This document shows, piece after piece, positions 1-8,803 of a stretch of 54,060 nt of DNA. A model generated the notes under the pieces. That model was not told the origin of the DNA, made no database searches, and was given only the letters and a program-made list of their open reading frames with translations. How positions within the stretch are numbered: the stretch's first letter is position 1; every line of letters begins with the position of its first letter. Origin of the DNA: an uncultured Lachnospiraceae bacterium (GTDB taxonomy: Bacteria; Bacillota; Clostridia; Lachnospirales; Lachnospiraceae); assembly GCA_945868305.1 (NCBI GenBank), contig CAMBKU010000008.1, forward strand, positions 1-54,060. Reading direction: 5' to 3'. A program made the position numbers and the translations under genes.

Positions 1-1569
1 ATCTGCTTTCCGCACTGCTAACACAATATTGCTTTCATAATTTGGTTCAGAAAAATTTACGCTTTCCTTTCTTTCGTCAGTAATCGTCATGCAGGATGCG
101 CCAAAATCACATTTTCCTGACACAATGGATGGAATAATAGCATCAAAATTCATCGTCGATATCTCAAGATTATATCCATATTTTTTACAGAAACGCACCA
201 CCATATCTATATCATATCCCACAGAATTTCCGTTCTTAGTATAAGAAAAAGGTACCGTTATTCCATCTGTGGCAAAGGTAAGCGTTCCGTTTTCGCCTGT
301 AAAGCCAGTCATATCAACAACTTTTTTACTTTCATCTTCCCCAAACCATATTTCATTTATTTCTTCATAAGTTCCATTTGATTTGATTTCCTCTAAAAAT
401 TCATCAAACTCATTCCTTATTTTGTCGCATTTCTCGTTTTTTGCGAAAGCAACTCCATAAGGTGTTGTACCTAACTTTTTAGATAAATACCCTATATCCG
501 AATTCTCAATTTGAAGTTCTTTTATGATTGGCTCATCAACGATAAAGCCATCAATCTTTCCAGCCGAAAGAGCAAGTGCCATATCTGATTCACTGTTATA
601 ATACGAAGTATTTCCTTCCGGAAAATACTCCTCACAAACTTTGTCAAAAGCACTTCCGGTCAAAATTCCTATATTTGCATTGGTAAAATCCTCAACTGTT
701 TTTTCTTCTTCTCCATTTTCCCCTTCTTTTCGCACCGCTAACACAATATTGCTTTCATAATTTGGTTCAGAGAAATTTACACTTTCCTTTCTTTCGTCAG
801 TAATCGTCATGCAGGCTGCTGCAAAATCATATTTTTCCGTTGTAACTCCCGGTATAAGTCCCGAAAAATCCATGTCATATATTTCAATGTTATAACCATA
901 TTCACGACAAAATCGAACTGCCAGATCCACATCATAGCCTACGTACTTTCCATCCTTTACATAAGTAAACGGATAAAATGACGCATTTGTAGCAAATTTC
1001 AGTGTTCCGTTTTCTCCGGTCAATCCAGACATATCGACCACTTGTTTGCCGTCATCCTCACCAAACCATATCTCATTTAGTTCCTCATAGGTGCCATCTT
1101 CCTTTATTTTACCTATATACTCTGACATTTCCGCACAATGCCTTTCGCCATTTTTGGACTTTGGAAAAGCATATCCGTAAGGCGTCGTTCCCATAGATTC
1201 ATCCACATAAGTGAGATTCTCATACTCCTGCATAAGTCCTGGCATGACTGAATCATCCAATGCAGCAGCATCTATTTTTTTCTGCATAAGCGCAGTTATC
1301 ATATCTGTCAGATTATTGTAATAAAGCGCTTCTGCTTCCGGAAAACGTTCTTGTCTGATTTGGTCGTGAACCGAACCTGTGATGATACCAATCTTTGCAT
1401 GTTTAAAATCTTCGAGGGTCTTGTATTCTTCTTCTACTGTACTCTCAGCATTCTCATTCTCCGTCTTTTTTTCCTTTTTATTGCCGATACATACAAAAGC
1501 GATAACTGCCACAAGAAGTATCAGTACCACAATAATTATAATATCGACTTTTTTGGTATTTTTTCTCAT
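1..1569 (-). CDS. Membrane-anchored tandem solute-binding (SBP_bac_3) protein, partial
   Basis: Only the first 523 codons are in the window; the gene runs off the left edge. An N-terminal hydrophobic segment (about residues 9-29) lacks a good lipobox and is probably a signal anchor. The rest is built from family-3 periplasmic binding domains: the protein opens with only the later part of such a domain (about 50-165), then has a complete one (about 170-405, starting at NGTLKFATNASFYPFTY), then a third begins. The repeat unit is about 240 residues. MTITDERKES and VNFSEPNYESNI occur in both visible copies. The start ATG follows GGAGGAGG. Arrays like this occur as ligand sensors in front of kinase, GGDEF or EAL domains, but the output part is outside the window, so a role in transport versus sensing is open. 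The PreA-like gene ends 37 bases upstream of this start. Confidence 0.85.
   Translation of the reverse strand, partial: MRKNTKKVDIIIIVVLILLVAVIAFVCIGNKKEKKTENENAESTVEEEYKTLEDFKHAKIGIITGSVHDQIRQERFPEAEALYYNNLTDMITALMQKKIDAAALDDSVMPGLMQEYENLTYVDESMGTTPYGYAFPKSKNGERHCAEMSEYIGKIKEDGTYEELNEIWFGEDDGKQVVDMSGLTGENGTLKFATNASFYPFTYVKDGKYVGYDVDLAVRFCREYGYNIEIYDMDFSGLIPGVTTEKYDFAAACMTITDERKESVNFSEPNYESNIVLAVRKEGENGEEEKTVEDFTNANIGILTGSAFDKVCEEYFPEGNTSYYNSESDMALALSAGKIDGFIVDEPIIKELQIENSDIGYLSKKLGTTPYGVAFAKNEKCDKIRNEFDEFLEEIKSNGTYEEINEIWFGEDESKKVVDMTGFTGENGTLTFATDGITVPFSYTKNGNSVGYDIDMVVRFCKKYGYNLEISTMNFDAIIPSIVSGKCDFGASCMTITDERKESVNFSEPNYESNIVLAVRKAD
13..819. repeat. 720-bp periodic internal repeat in the solute-binding gene
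   Basis: Bases 21-100 match bases 741-820 at about 76 of 80 positions, at an exact 720-base (240-codon) offset. The flanking parts of the two repeat units are clearly more diverged. This is a coding repeat of binding domains. The unusually identical patch suggests recent gene conversion or strong constraint. Confidence 0.8.
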
Positions 1570-1606
1570 CGAATTCCTCCTCCAGTTATTCTCTGCCATG
1601 CCCGCC

Positions 1607-3103
1607 TTACGGTACCGGATTTCTTCTTTTTCCGTTTACAGCAATCGCTTCTTCCGTACAGATAAGCGCACAGAGATGACACCCTACACATTTATGCAGA
1701 TTCAGTATCGGTTTTCTATCCTTGCCGATGGTAATCGCCTGATGCCCTCCATCTCTACAGGAAAGAAAACAGCGTCCGCATCCAATACACTTTTTGCGTT
1801 GAAATTCAGGATAAATTACGGTATCCCGCTCTAATTGTTCTGTGTCACACACCGCATCCAACCCTAACCCAACAACTTTTTCTACATTATGTAAACCTTT
1901 TTCTTCTAAATAATTCAAAAGTCCATCCAGCAAATCATCAATAATTCGATAACCATACTGCATGACTGCCGTAGTCACCTGAATACTTCCTGCTCCAAGA
2001 AGCATAAACTCTAAGGCATCCTTCCATGTTTCCACGCCTCCCATTCCGCTTATATGCATCCCTTCTAATTCCGGATTTTTCCCTAACTCAGCAATAAACC
2101 GCAAAGCGATTGGCTTTACGGCTGCACCGGAATATCCGCCTACCGCAGACTGTCCGCGTACCGACGGTGAGGAAGCATAGGTATGGGGATTAATGCCCAC
2201 TTTACTTTTTAGCGTATTAATCGCTGCCAATCCATCTGCACCGCCTCGCTTTGCTGCCAGCGCCGCCTCTGACATTGTTCCGGTATTCGGTGTCAGCTTT
2301 GCAAGAATTGGAATATCGCTGCCCGCCCTTGCAGCTTTCGTAAACCTTTCCACTAATTCCGGAATTTGCCCAACATCAGAGCCCAATCCGTCTTCCGTCA
2401 TGTTAGGACATGAAAAATTCAGTTCTAAGGCATCTGCGCCTGCCTCAGTAGCCATTTTCGCTAACGTCGTCCATTCTTCTTCATTCCGTCCCATAATAGA
2501 CACTAACAAAAACTTATCTGGATAATCTTTTTTCAGCTTTGCAAAAATTTCCATATTTTCTGCCACTGCATGATCGGATAGCTGTTCTATGTTCTTAAAA
2601 CCAAGGATAGAACCACCATCTCCCTTGATTGCCGAAAATCGTGGAGATGCTTCATGAATATCCAAAAAACTGATAGTTTTAAATGCCGCACCCGCCCATC
2701 CCATGTCAAAAGCTCTAGCACACATTTCATAAGTGCTTGCCACCACAGATGATGAGAGCAAAAACGGATTTTCCAACGGAATTCCACAGATGTTTGTCCT
2801 CAATTTGGTAGACGCAGAATTTTCACATGGCTTGTCTTCCTGTGGCAACCTATGTAATTTCTTCATCAATTCTTTGATGGATACCTTTCCTGATCGTATA
2901 CACGCCTTTTCACAAGGTGCGTCACACGCTTCACAGGGAAGTTTCTCCGGGAGCTGCCTTGCAGCTCCCGCCTCATTGTCAAACCATATACTTCTAAGTG
3001 CCCTGTCACACTCTATCTTTCCACATGCCTCCTTACAGGGTGCATCTGCACAGAGCGCACAGTCAACCATATCATTTCTGTATATCTGTCTCACATACCC
3101 CAT
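1607..3103 (-). CDS. PreA-like dihydropyrimidine dehydrogenase/DHODH-family Fe-S flavoprotein
   Basis: 498 aa. Three parts are visible. A Cys-rich N-terminus has two CxxC-type sets (C15, C18, C23, C27 and C57, C60, C64, C68). An FMN-binding dihydroorotate-dehydrogenase-like barrel spans about 98-425, with the active-site loop NFSCPN and the INTL segment. Two C-terminal 4Fe-4S clusters use C439/442/445/449 and C472/475/478/482. The closest named family is PreA, the catalytic subunit that reduces uracil or thymine, but the N-terminus resembles the Fe-S domain I of full-length dihydropyrimidine dehydrogenase or PreT. There is no PreT-like FAD/NADPH partner nearby, so the electron donor may be ferredoxin. 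The start follows AGGAGG. Substrate is inferred from family only. Confidence 0.82.
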   Translation of the reverse strand: MGYVRQIYRNDMVDCALCADAPCKEACGKIECDRALRSIWFDNEAGAARQLPEKLPCEACDAPCEKACIRSGKVSIKELMKKLHRLPQEDKPCENSASTKLRTNICGIPLENPFLLSSSVVASTYEMCARAFDMGWAGAAFKTISFLDIHEASPRFSAIKGDGGSILGFKNIEQLSDHAVAENMEIFAKLKKDYPDKFLLVSIMGRNEEEWTTLAKMATEAGADALELNFSCPNMTEDGLGSDVGQIPELVERFTKAARAGSDIPILAKLTPNTGTMSEAALAAKRGGADGLAAINTLKSKVGINPHTYASSPSVRGQSAVGGYSGAAVKPIALRFIAELGKNPELEGMHISGMGGVETWKDALEFMLLGAGSIQVTTAVMQYGYRIIDDLLDGLLNYLEEKGLHNVEKVVGLGLDAVCDTEQLERDTVIYPEFQRKKCIGCGRCFLSCRDGGHQAITIGKDRKPILNLHKCVGCHLCALICTEEAIAVNGKRRNPVP

Positions 3104-3119
3104 AAGTAACCTCCTGTTC

Positions 3120-5246
3120 TTACCAGACAGCTATTCTGTCTTCCTCCGCCATATACATGCCATCTCCTTCTTTGATACCGTAGGTATCAAAAAATTCCGG
3201 CTGCTGCATTATAGTAACGTTTACTCTGAGATAAGCAAGCGGATGGGAATCCTGATATGTCGCAGTTTCTCCATATTCTTTTGTAAGCACCTCTTTCCAT
3301 ACTTCGGCATACCCCCGGAAGAATGCATCGTAATCAAAATTCTCTTTTTCCTTTGCAATGAGCAGCATGCATTTCACACCGCCCATATCCGCAATTGCTT
3401 CCCCTTGCACATTACTTCCCGGATAATTTTCTCCATCTGTATAAGGAACAATCGTATCATAATATGCAATCAGCTTTCCTGCCCGCTCGCAAAATGTCTC
3501 AAAGTCTTTCTCTGTCCACCAGTTCACAAAGTTTCCGTCTTCATCAAACTGTGCTCCGGTTGTATCAAACGCATGGGATATCTCATGTCCGATTATTACT
3601 CCGATACCGGCAAGTTTTTCTTCTTCTGTCATATCGCTACGGTAAAAAGGAGCTTCAAGTATTCCGGCTATAATATTAATGGAATTATCCGATGGATTAT
3701 AGTATGCATTTACGTCCGTAATCGCAAAATCCCAGATTTCATGATCCACCTTCGTATTAATTTTCTTTTTGTCCATTTCCGTATAGCATTTAGACAGTTC
3801 ATTAATCGCTGCAAAGTAGCTGCCACCATCTTCTTTTGAAGTGAACCAAAGCTGATTTGTGTCTTCCCATTTATCTGGATAAACGGCATTTATTTTAATA
3901 TGATCCAGCTTACTTATGGCTTTTTCTCTTGTCTCCTCCGACAGCCACTCCTCAGAAGCCAGCATTGTCCTATATGTATCAATAATCTCCTCAATGATAT
4001 TGGTAACATCGTCGCGTATTTCTTCGCTCAGATATTGCTTGGCATATATCTTTGAAACACTGGCAGGCAGCCAGTCCTGCACTGTGGATACTGCCCTCTT
4101 TTCATCTTCCCTGTTTCCGGTAACACCATATATGTCGTTGTTAACCTGCAGGTATTTTCGATATGTTTCTTCATCCAAATAACGCATATTTTTTGTCAAT
4201 ACATTTACCAGCAAATAGCTTTTTATTTTTTCAAAATTTTCCTCTGTATAAAGCTCGTTCATTTTTTTCAGCCATTCCGGCTCCTGTAAATTGATTCTTT
4301 CGCTGGCACCATATCCGGTTGCTTCCATAAATTTCGTGATAGGATAGGTCGGTGACATCTCCTTTAATTCTTCCATTGTCACCGCATTATTCGCCTTCTC
4401 CATCGCATCCTGTGCATACCAGTCAGCAGTTGTCATCATGGACGGAGCTATTTCCTTTTCAAATGCATATTCATTTTCCAAAATCGTTTCAATTTCCGTA
4501 TCCGTATATCCCGCTTTCTCGAGCATCCACTCTGCCAGCTCTCTATGCCCTTTTTGCTTGCGTTCTCCGATTGCTGTAAGCTTCTCATATTCCGCTGCAT
4601 CTCCCAGTGAAAGTCCAATGGATGCTATCTCAGCATTATGCCACTGGGAATCTTCTGCATCCACACCCAGTTCAATATCATAAAGATATGCGCCGTATTG
4701 CATTCCTTCTTCCGAAATCAGATACTCTGTCAGCTCATCGATGTTTTCAATCTGTTGGATTACCTCTATATGTGGCATTAATTCAGACATCCCCTGACTG
4801 TTTCTGGAATCCCAGTCAAGCCACATCCCATATAACCCCTGCATCAGTTCTGCGTCATGTCCTTCTAATGTATCATCCGTCATCATTTGAAGCAGACGCC
4901 CATCTACAACCTTTGACACATCATCAAAAGAACCTTTGGAAGCTTCCCCTTCATCCGGCACGGCAGTTTCTAAATAATCATGATTAACCGCCAGATAAAA
5001 ATCGTCTTTAAGCTCTGCCGTCGTATTCTCCGTTACCGCTCCCACTACATTACTGTTGAGCCACGGAGTCATTTCTTTTTCACTTGCTTCCTGTGCATCC
5101 TCCGCTTCTGTCTCCTGTGTAACCATGCTTTCCGTGGCTGCCAACTCTGTACCCGCAGCCGTTTGCGTGTTTTCTGCTGTTTTACCACATCCGGTCACTG
5201 ATATTGTCAGTGCTAAAACCATAAGAAATGCGTTTTTCCTCTTCAT
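3120..5246 (-). CDS. M13-family (neprilysin/PepO-like) zinc metallopeptidase lipoprotein
   Basis: 708 aa, normal length for the family. A lipoprotein signal ends at C20 (SVTGC), predicting a membrane-anchored extracytoplasmic enzyme. The zinc motif HEISH is at 554-558, with the third ligand in GEAIAD (E616, D620). The upstream NAYYNPSDN motif that binds substrate is present, as is the conserved HPLAYLRVN stretch near the C-terminus. These endopeptidases cleave small peptides. The start ATG has a strong GGGAGGAG site. It lies 24 bases downstream of the cyclic-nucleotide-binding gene and 16 bases upstream of the PreA-like gene, so co-transcription is likely though no functional link is evident. 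Confidence 0.92.
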   Translation of the reverse strand: MKRKNAFLMVLALTISVTGCGKTAENTQTAAGTELAATESMVTQETEAEDAQEASEKEMTPWLNSNVVGAVTENTTAELKDDFYLAVNHDYLETAVPDEGEASKGSFDDVSKVVDGRLLQMMTDDTLEGHDAELMQGLYGMWLDWDSRNSQGMSELMPHIEVIQQIENIDELTEYLISEEGMQYGAYLYDIELGVDAEDSQWHNAEIASIGLSLGDAAEYEKLTAIGERKQKGHRELAEWMLEKAGYTDTEIETILENEYAFEKEIAPSMMTTADWYAQDAMEKANNAVTMEELKEMSPTYPITKFMEATGYGASERINLQEPEWLKKMNELYTEENFEKIKSYLLVNVLTKNMRYLDEETYRKYLQVNNDIYGVTGNREDEKRAVSTVQDWLPASVSKIYAKQYLSEEIRDDVTNIIEEIIDTYRTMLASEEWLSEETREKAISKLDHIKINAVYPDKWEDTNQLWFTSKEDGGSYFAAINELSKCYTEMDKKKINTKVDHEIWDFAITDVNAYYNPSDNSINIIAGILEAPFYRSDMTEEEKLAGIGVIIGHEISHAFDTTGAQFDEDGNFVNWWTEKDFETFCERAGKLIAYYDTIVPYTDGENYPGSNVQGEAIADMGGVKCMLLIAKEKENFDYDAFFRGYAEVWKEVLTKEYGETATYQDSHPLAYLRVNVTIMQQPEFFDTYGIKEGDGMYMAEEDRIAVW

Positions 5247-5270
5247 ACAACTTCTCCTCCCTGCCTCTTT

Positions 5271-5756
5271 TTAAACTTTCATATCAAACTGCATTCCCCA
5301 ATTTTCCCCAAATTTCGTGTTCTGGTAAATCCTTCGCCTCAACTCCTGAACTTTACATTTTCCGTTTTCACTGCTATTTGAAAACTCATCCATAACCATG
5401 TCCATATTTAGTTTCAGATTCATAACTTCATGTGCCAGATTCCGAATCATATCTGACGCATTTTTACTGTTATTTTTTATAAAATCATCAAACTCATCCT
5501 CCGCAACACGCATTAAAAGGACATCATAGACTGCCACTATTGTATAAATACTTGGCTTCTTGCATAAGATTTCAAGTTCTCCAAAACACTGCTGTTCGGA
5601 AAGAATTCCCAAAAGATATTCATTCTTCTGTCTATAATTTAAATATACCGCAACCTTTCCCGATATAATCTTATACATTTCATTGTTTATTTCACCCTCC
5701 CGGATGATAACGGAGTTTTCCTTAAACTCCTGCATCCTTGCTGAATCTACCTCCAT
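5271..5756 (-). CDS. Solo cyclic-nucleotide-binding domain protein
   Basis: 161 aa from the preferred start. Residues about 10-105 form a Crp-type cyclic-nucleotide-binding fold (IIREGE, a glycine turn in IISGKVAVYL, and FGELEILCKKPS). There is no helix-turn-helix after it, only a helical tail, so it is not a CRP/FNR transcription factor. The ATG at 5756 is chosen because GGAGGGG lies six bases before it; an ATG at 5771 would overlap that site. It is the last gene with a signalling theme in the row containing the phosphatase, kinase and STAS genes, and resembles the C-terminal domain of the condensation-fold protein at 8804-10717. Whether it binds cAMP, another nucleotide or nothing cannot be told. 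Confidence 0.75.
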   Translation of the reverse strand: MEVDSARMQEFKENSVIIREGEINNEMYKIISGKVAVYLNYRQKNEYLLGILSEQQCFGELEILCKKPSIYTIVAVYDVLLMRVAEDEFDDFIKNNSKNASDMIRNLAHEVMNLKLNMDMVMDEFSNSSENGKCKVQELRRRIYQNTKFGENWGMQFDMKV

Positions 5757-5782
5757 TAGCAACCCCTCCATTTTGTTTTATA

Positions 5783-6285
5783 TCATAATTTACTGAATCT
5801 AACATGTCCGTTTTTTTGTGATATAGCTATCAGGAGATTATTCGTCTTTAATGAATTTACATAAGATACCTGATCTGCAATTCCCAAAACAAGCCGTATT
5901 CCAATACCTCTGCAGGGATCATTCAAAGGCATATCTGCTCCCCATTTCTTTAAATCAAAAGGACGGCAATCATCACGCATTCGCAAAACCAGCGTGTTAT
6001 CTATAATCAATACCCGGATATCCAGACCATGCTTTTTTCCATCGCTGAACCCATGCTTTTCGAGCAAACGACCTGCGTACCCGCTGCAAGAACACCTGAA
6101 ATAATCCCCACAATGCTGAAAAAAGGTTTGGCAATCCCGCATGCAGCAAGTTCAGCAGAACCCAGATAACGCCCCGTAATCATGCCATCCACAACATTAG
6201 ACAGTGCGTGCGTAATTTCCACCGCAAAAAAAACACCCAGTGAACCTATGAATATCTTATGTATGACATAATTATCCTTAACCAT
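5783..6285 (-). pseudogene. Remnant of a MATE transporter fused to a C-terminal HATPase domain
   Basis: Two fragments in different frames. From 6285, about 80 codons match the N-terminus of MATE efflux transporters (DGMITGRYLGSAELAA, GVLAAGTQVVCSKSMG). They then run into a frame with an early stop at 6007. From about 6040 to 5783 another frame encodes the last part of a GHKL/RsbW-like ATPase (LRMRDDCRPFDLKKW, GIGIRLVLGIADQVSYVN). The total is about 167 codons where a MATE-ATPase fusion should have nearly 600, so most of the transporter and the ATPase N-box are missing. The junction lies by an A-run and beside a repeated CCATGCTTTT (6027-6036 and 6051-6060). The intact parent probably had MATE and ATPase domains in one chain. 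A ribosome binding site remains before 6285, so a short peptide could still be made. Confidence 0.75.
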
Positions 6286-6305
6286 TTCTATATCACATCC
6301 TTCGC

Positions 6306-6602
6306 TTACTCAATATTTAAAATGTCAGCAAATCCGGTAATCTCAAATACTTCCATTACTGTATCGCATACACCAGTAACTTTAAAACCTTCTTCTCCTC
6401 CCATCTTTTTATGAGTAGCCAAAAGTACACGCAGACCGGCAGATGAAATGTATTCCAGTTGTTTCATATCTAAGTTTACTTTTTTTACACCTTCCGTCTG
6501 CTCATTGATTACTTTCTCCAAATCAGGAGCCGTTGTAGTATCCAGTCTGCCTTCAAGTGCTACATTAAGAGTTTCGTTGTTTTTTTCTACATTAATCTTC
6601 AT
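6306..6602 (-). CDS. STAS-domain anti-anti-sigma-type antagonist
   Basis: 98 aa, a single STAS domain like SpoIIAA and RsbV. The phosphorylatable serine lies in YISSAGLRVLL (about residue 52-54), followed by the family's usual C-terminal EITGFADIL. Such proteins bind the partner kinase when unphosphorylated and are released when the kinase phosphorylates that serine; a PP2C phosphatase resets them. The kinase (6617-7024) and phosphatase (7021-8787) are immediately upstream, 14 bases away and overlapping. AAGGAG lies before the ATG. No sigma factor or other obvious target is adjacent. Confidence 0.92.
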   Translation of the reverse strand: MKINVEKNNETLNVALEGRLDTTTAPDLEKVINEQTEGVKKVNLDMKQLEYISSAGLRVLLATHKKMGGEEGFKVTGVCDTVMEVFEITGFADILNIE

Positions 6603-6616
6603 AGTCTTTTCTCCTT

Positions 6617-7024
6617 TTATATCTTTTTTATCATGGTTAAAATGTTTTCTTCATTTTCATAAACATAATAAACCTCATCCATAGTCTTTTTCATCATATA
6701 GATGCCAAGCCCTCCGATTCCCCGTTCATCTGCGGACAGGGTAATATCGGGATCAGATTTCGCCAACGGATTAAACGGAATGCCATGGTCTCTCATGCAA
6801 AAGGTAACTCTGTTTTCTTCGCGGTCAAATTCCACGCCCAGTTTCACTTCCCCTTTACCAGCAGGATATGCATAATGCACCACGTTTACAAAAATTTCCT
6901 CTATTGCAATCGTAAGCTGCATTGCTGTTTTCATCGGACAATCCGCTTTTTCAAGTTCTGTTTCCACAAACTGAAGGGCCATTTTTAAAGAGGTTTCCTC
7001 TGCAGGAAAAATCTTTTCTATCAT
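6617..7024 (-). CDS. RsbW/SpoIIAB-type serine kinase (HATPase, anti-sigma-like)
   Basis: 135 aa, a stand-alone GHKL ATPase. The N-box is AIEEIFVNVVHYAY; the G1 box and following glycine region are MRDHGIPFNPL and ERGIGGLGIYMMK. These residues bind ATP-Mg in the family. It is expected to phosphorylate the STAS protein encoded just downstream and to hold a target, classically a sigma factor, in check. The ATG overlaps the stop of the SpoIIE-type gene in an ATGA, showing translational coupling. GGAGGTG precedes it. A second copy of this gene is at 46772-47179. Confidence 0.92.
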   Translation of the reverse strand: MIEKIFPAEETSLKMALQFVETELEKADCPMKTAMQLTIAIEEIFVNVVHYAYPAGKGEVKLGVEFDREENRVTFCMRDHGIPFNPLAKSDPDITLSADERGIGGLGIYMMKKTMDEVYYVYENEENILTMIKKI

Positions 7025-8787
7025 GTTGACACCTCCATCTTCTTAAAATCCAGCATCAGCATTGTAATATCATCAAACTGTGGAGCCTCTCCCACAAATT
7101 GATCAATATCTTTTTTCAAATTGTGTAAGACATCGGCTGCCGACTCTTTTGCGTGAAGATTCAAAAAACGGTTTAATCTTTCTTCTCCATAAAGCTGATT
7201 ATCGGCATTGGTTGCTTCGGTAACACCATCAGTATAAAGAAACAGTCTGTCGCCGGGTTTCATATATAACTCATTCTTCCGGTACTTCACAGTATCCATG
7301 CCGGCAAGCACAAATCCGGGACGGGATTTCAAATAGGTAAAGCTGTCACTTTCCTGTTTGAGGAGCGGTGGATTATGTCCTGCATTGGCATAAGCAAGTC
7401 TTCCGCTTGCCATATCCAAAATTCCCATCCAGGCTGTTACAAAAAGCCCTGCATCGTTCCCATCACATAATAGTCTGTTTACTTTGGTAAAGACCTCATC
7501 CGATTCCATTCCAAGCTGTGCATGATTTTTAATCAGCGTTTTTGCAATGACCATAAACAATGCTGCCGGAACACCTTTCCCAGAAACATCCGCCATTACA
7601 ACAGCCAGATGAGTTTCATCCAGCATAAAGAAATCATAAAAATCTCCTCCAACTTCTTTTGCCGGTGTCATTGTCGCATACACATCGAACTCATCATGTT
7701 CTGGAAATGCCGGGAAAATACAAGGAAGCATATGCGCCTGTATATTCGATGCCAAATTCAGCTCTGCATTGATTCGTTCCTTTTCCGCCGTAACACTTTT
7801 TAAATTTTCAACATAATTCTCCAGATCCTTTATCATTGTAATATAGGATCTCGCCAGATTACCGACCTCAGTGGAATCACTTGCATACTGTTCACATGCA
7901 GTCAGCATTTTCCCGCGTTTTCCATCATCCGATTGTTCTACATAATAATTTTCTGCAATTCCCGCTAAATTTTCAATCGGATCGGCAATACGCTTTTCCG
8001 TAAACCACATAAATCCCAAAGACAACGCAAAGTAAAAATTGAGTGCCAGCGTCTGGAACAGATAAATGCGTCCCCATAATCCAACCGAACTGCCTTCTGC
8101 GCTCATCTTATCCGTAAGATAGACCGCAGCGCCTATAAGGATACAGATTCCAATTCCCGTGATGATTGTGTTTAAAATCATGCGCTCATTCAACGAAAAC
8201 GTAAACACCTTTTCCCTGCGCTCATTACGCACATTGTCCAGATATCTTTGCAGGAAATGACCTGCTATGAGTAGTGGACAGCCAAATAACAAACCAGAAT
8301 CAAAGCTGTTTAAAAACAGATATAAATTATTGACAGAAATAAAATCCGTCACTGCATAAGCGTGATTCAAAAGACCTGTGCAGATAACAATCAAAACCGC
8401 ATCTACCAACATAACAAAAAGGAACTTCAGCATTCTTGAAACACTGTCCAGCCTGAATTCATTTCCATCATGTTCCCTGTTTAGCTTTTTCCAGAGGAAA
8501 TACGGTACCATTGCATATATAAACTGCTGAACCACTCCAACTATGGAATAGGATACCTCATATCCCGAAGCCAGATCAGAAACCAAATAACCCACTGCAC
8601 ACCCTAACGCTGACGGTAAACCAAATATCATGCCAAGTACCGGCGTCAAAGCTGTACAGGGGCGCATTTCCGTTATGTTGGCTGCCTCCAGCCATATGCG
8701 AAATGGCATTGTCAGGGCAACAAATAAAACCGCACTAAGTAAAAATACAATACAGGCATTGCCATATTTACTACTTCTGATTTTCAC
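7021..8787 (-). CDS. Membrane SpoIIE-type PP2C serine phosphatase
   Basis: 588 aa starting at GTG, with GGGGGG six bases before it. The N-terminal 250 residues are several hydrophobic segments resembling a multi-spanning sensor (about six or seven helices). A HAMP-like/coiled segment follows (about 255-345), then a SpoIIE/RsbU phosphatase domain (about 350-588). That domain has the metal-binding sequences GGDFYDF, VVMADVSGKG, YTDGVTEATN and QFDDITML. It should dephosphorylate the STAS protein in response to a membrane or external signal. It overlaps the kinase gene by four bases and follows the condensation-cNMP gene by 16. Its catalytic domain is closely similar to that of 47342-49000, but the sensor halves differ. 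Confidence 0.93.
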   Translation of the reverse strand: MKIRSSKYGNACIVFLLSAVLFVALTMPFRIWLEAANITEMRPCTALTPVLGMIFGLPSALGCAVGYLVSDLASGYEVSYSIVGVVQQFIYAMVPYFLWKKLNREHDGNEFRLDSVSRMLKFLFVMLVDAVLIVICTGLLNHAYAVTDFISVNNLYLFLNSFDSGLLFGCPLLIAGHFLQRYLDNVRNERREKVFTFSLNERMILNTIITGIGICILIGAAVYLTDKMSAEGSSVGLWGRIYLFQTLALNFYFALSLGFMWFTEKRIADPIENLAGIAENYYVEQSDDGKRGKMLTACEQYASDSTEVGNLARSYITMIKDLENYVENLKSVTAEKERINAELNLASNIQAHMLPCIFPAFPEHDEFDVYATMTPAKEVGGDFYDFFMLDETHLAVVMADVSGKGVPAALFMVIAKTLIKNHAQLGMESDEVFTKVNRLLCDGNDAGLFVTAWMGILDMASGRLAYANAGHNPPLLKQESDSFTYLKSRPGFVLAGMDTVKYRKNELYMKPGDRLFLYTDGVTEATNADNQLYGEERLNRFLNLHAKESAADVLHNLKKDIDQFVGEAPQFDDITMLMLDFKKMEVST

Positions 8788-8803
8788 CGGTATCCCCCCC
8801 TGT

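Noticed and set aside
2733-3839. Long open frame (368 codons) on the plus strand
   Set aside because: It lies opposite the PreA-like and M13 peptidase genes, whose motifs are unmistakable; the translated sequence is low in recognisable features and has no ribosome binding site.
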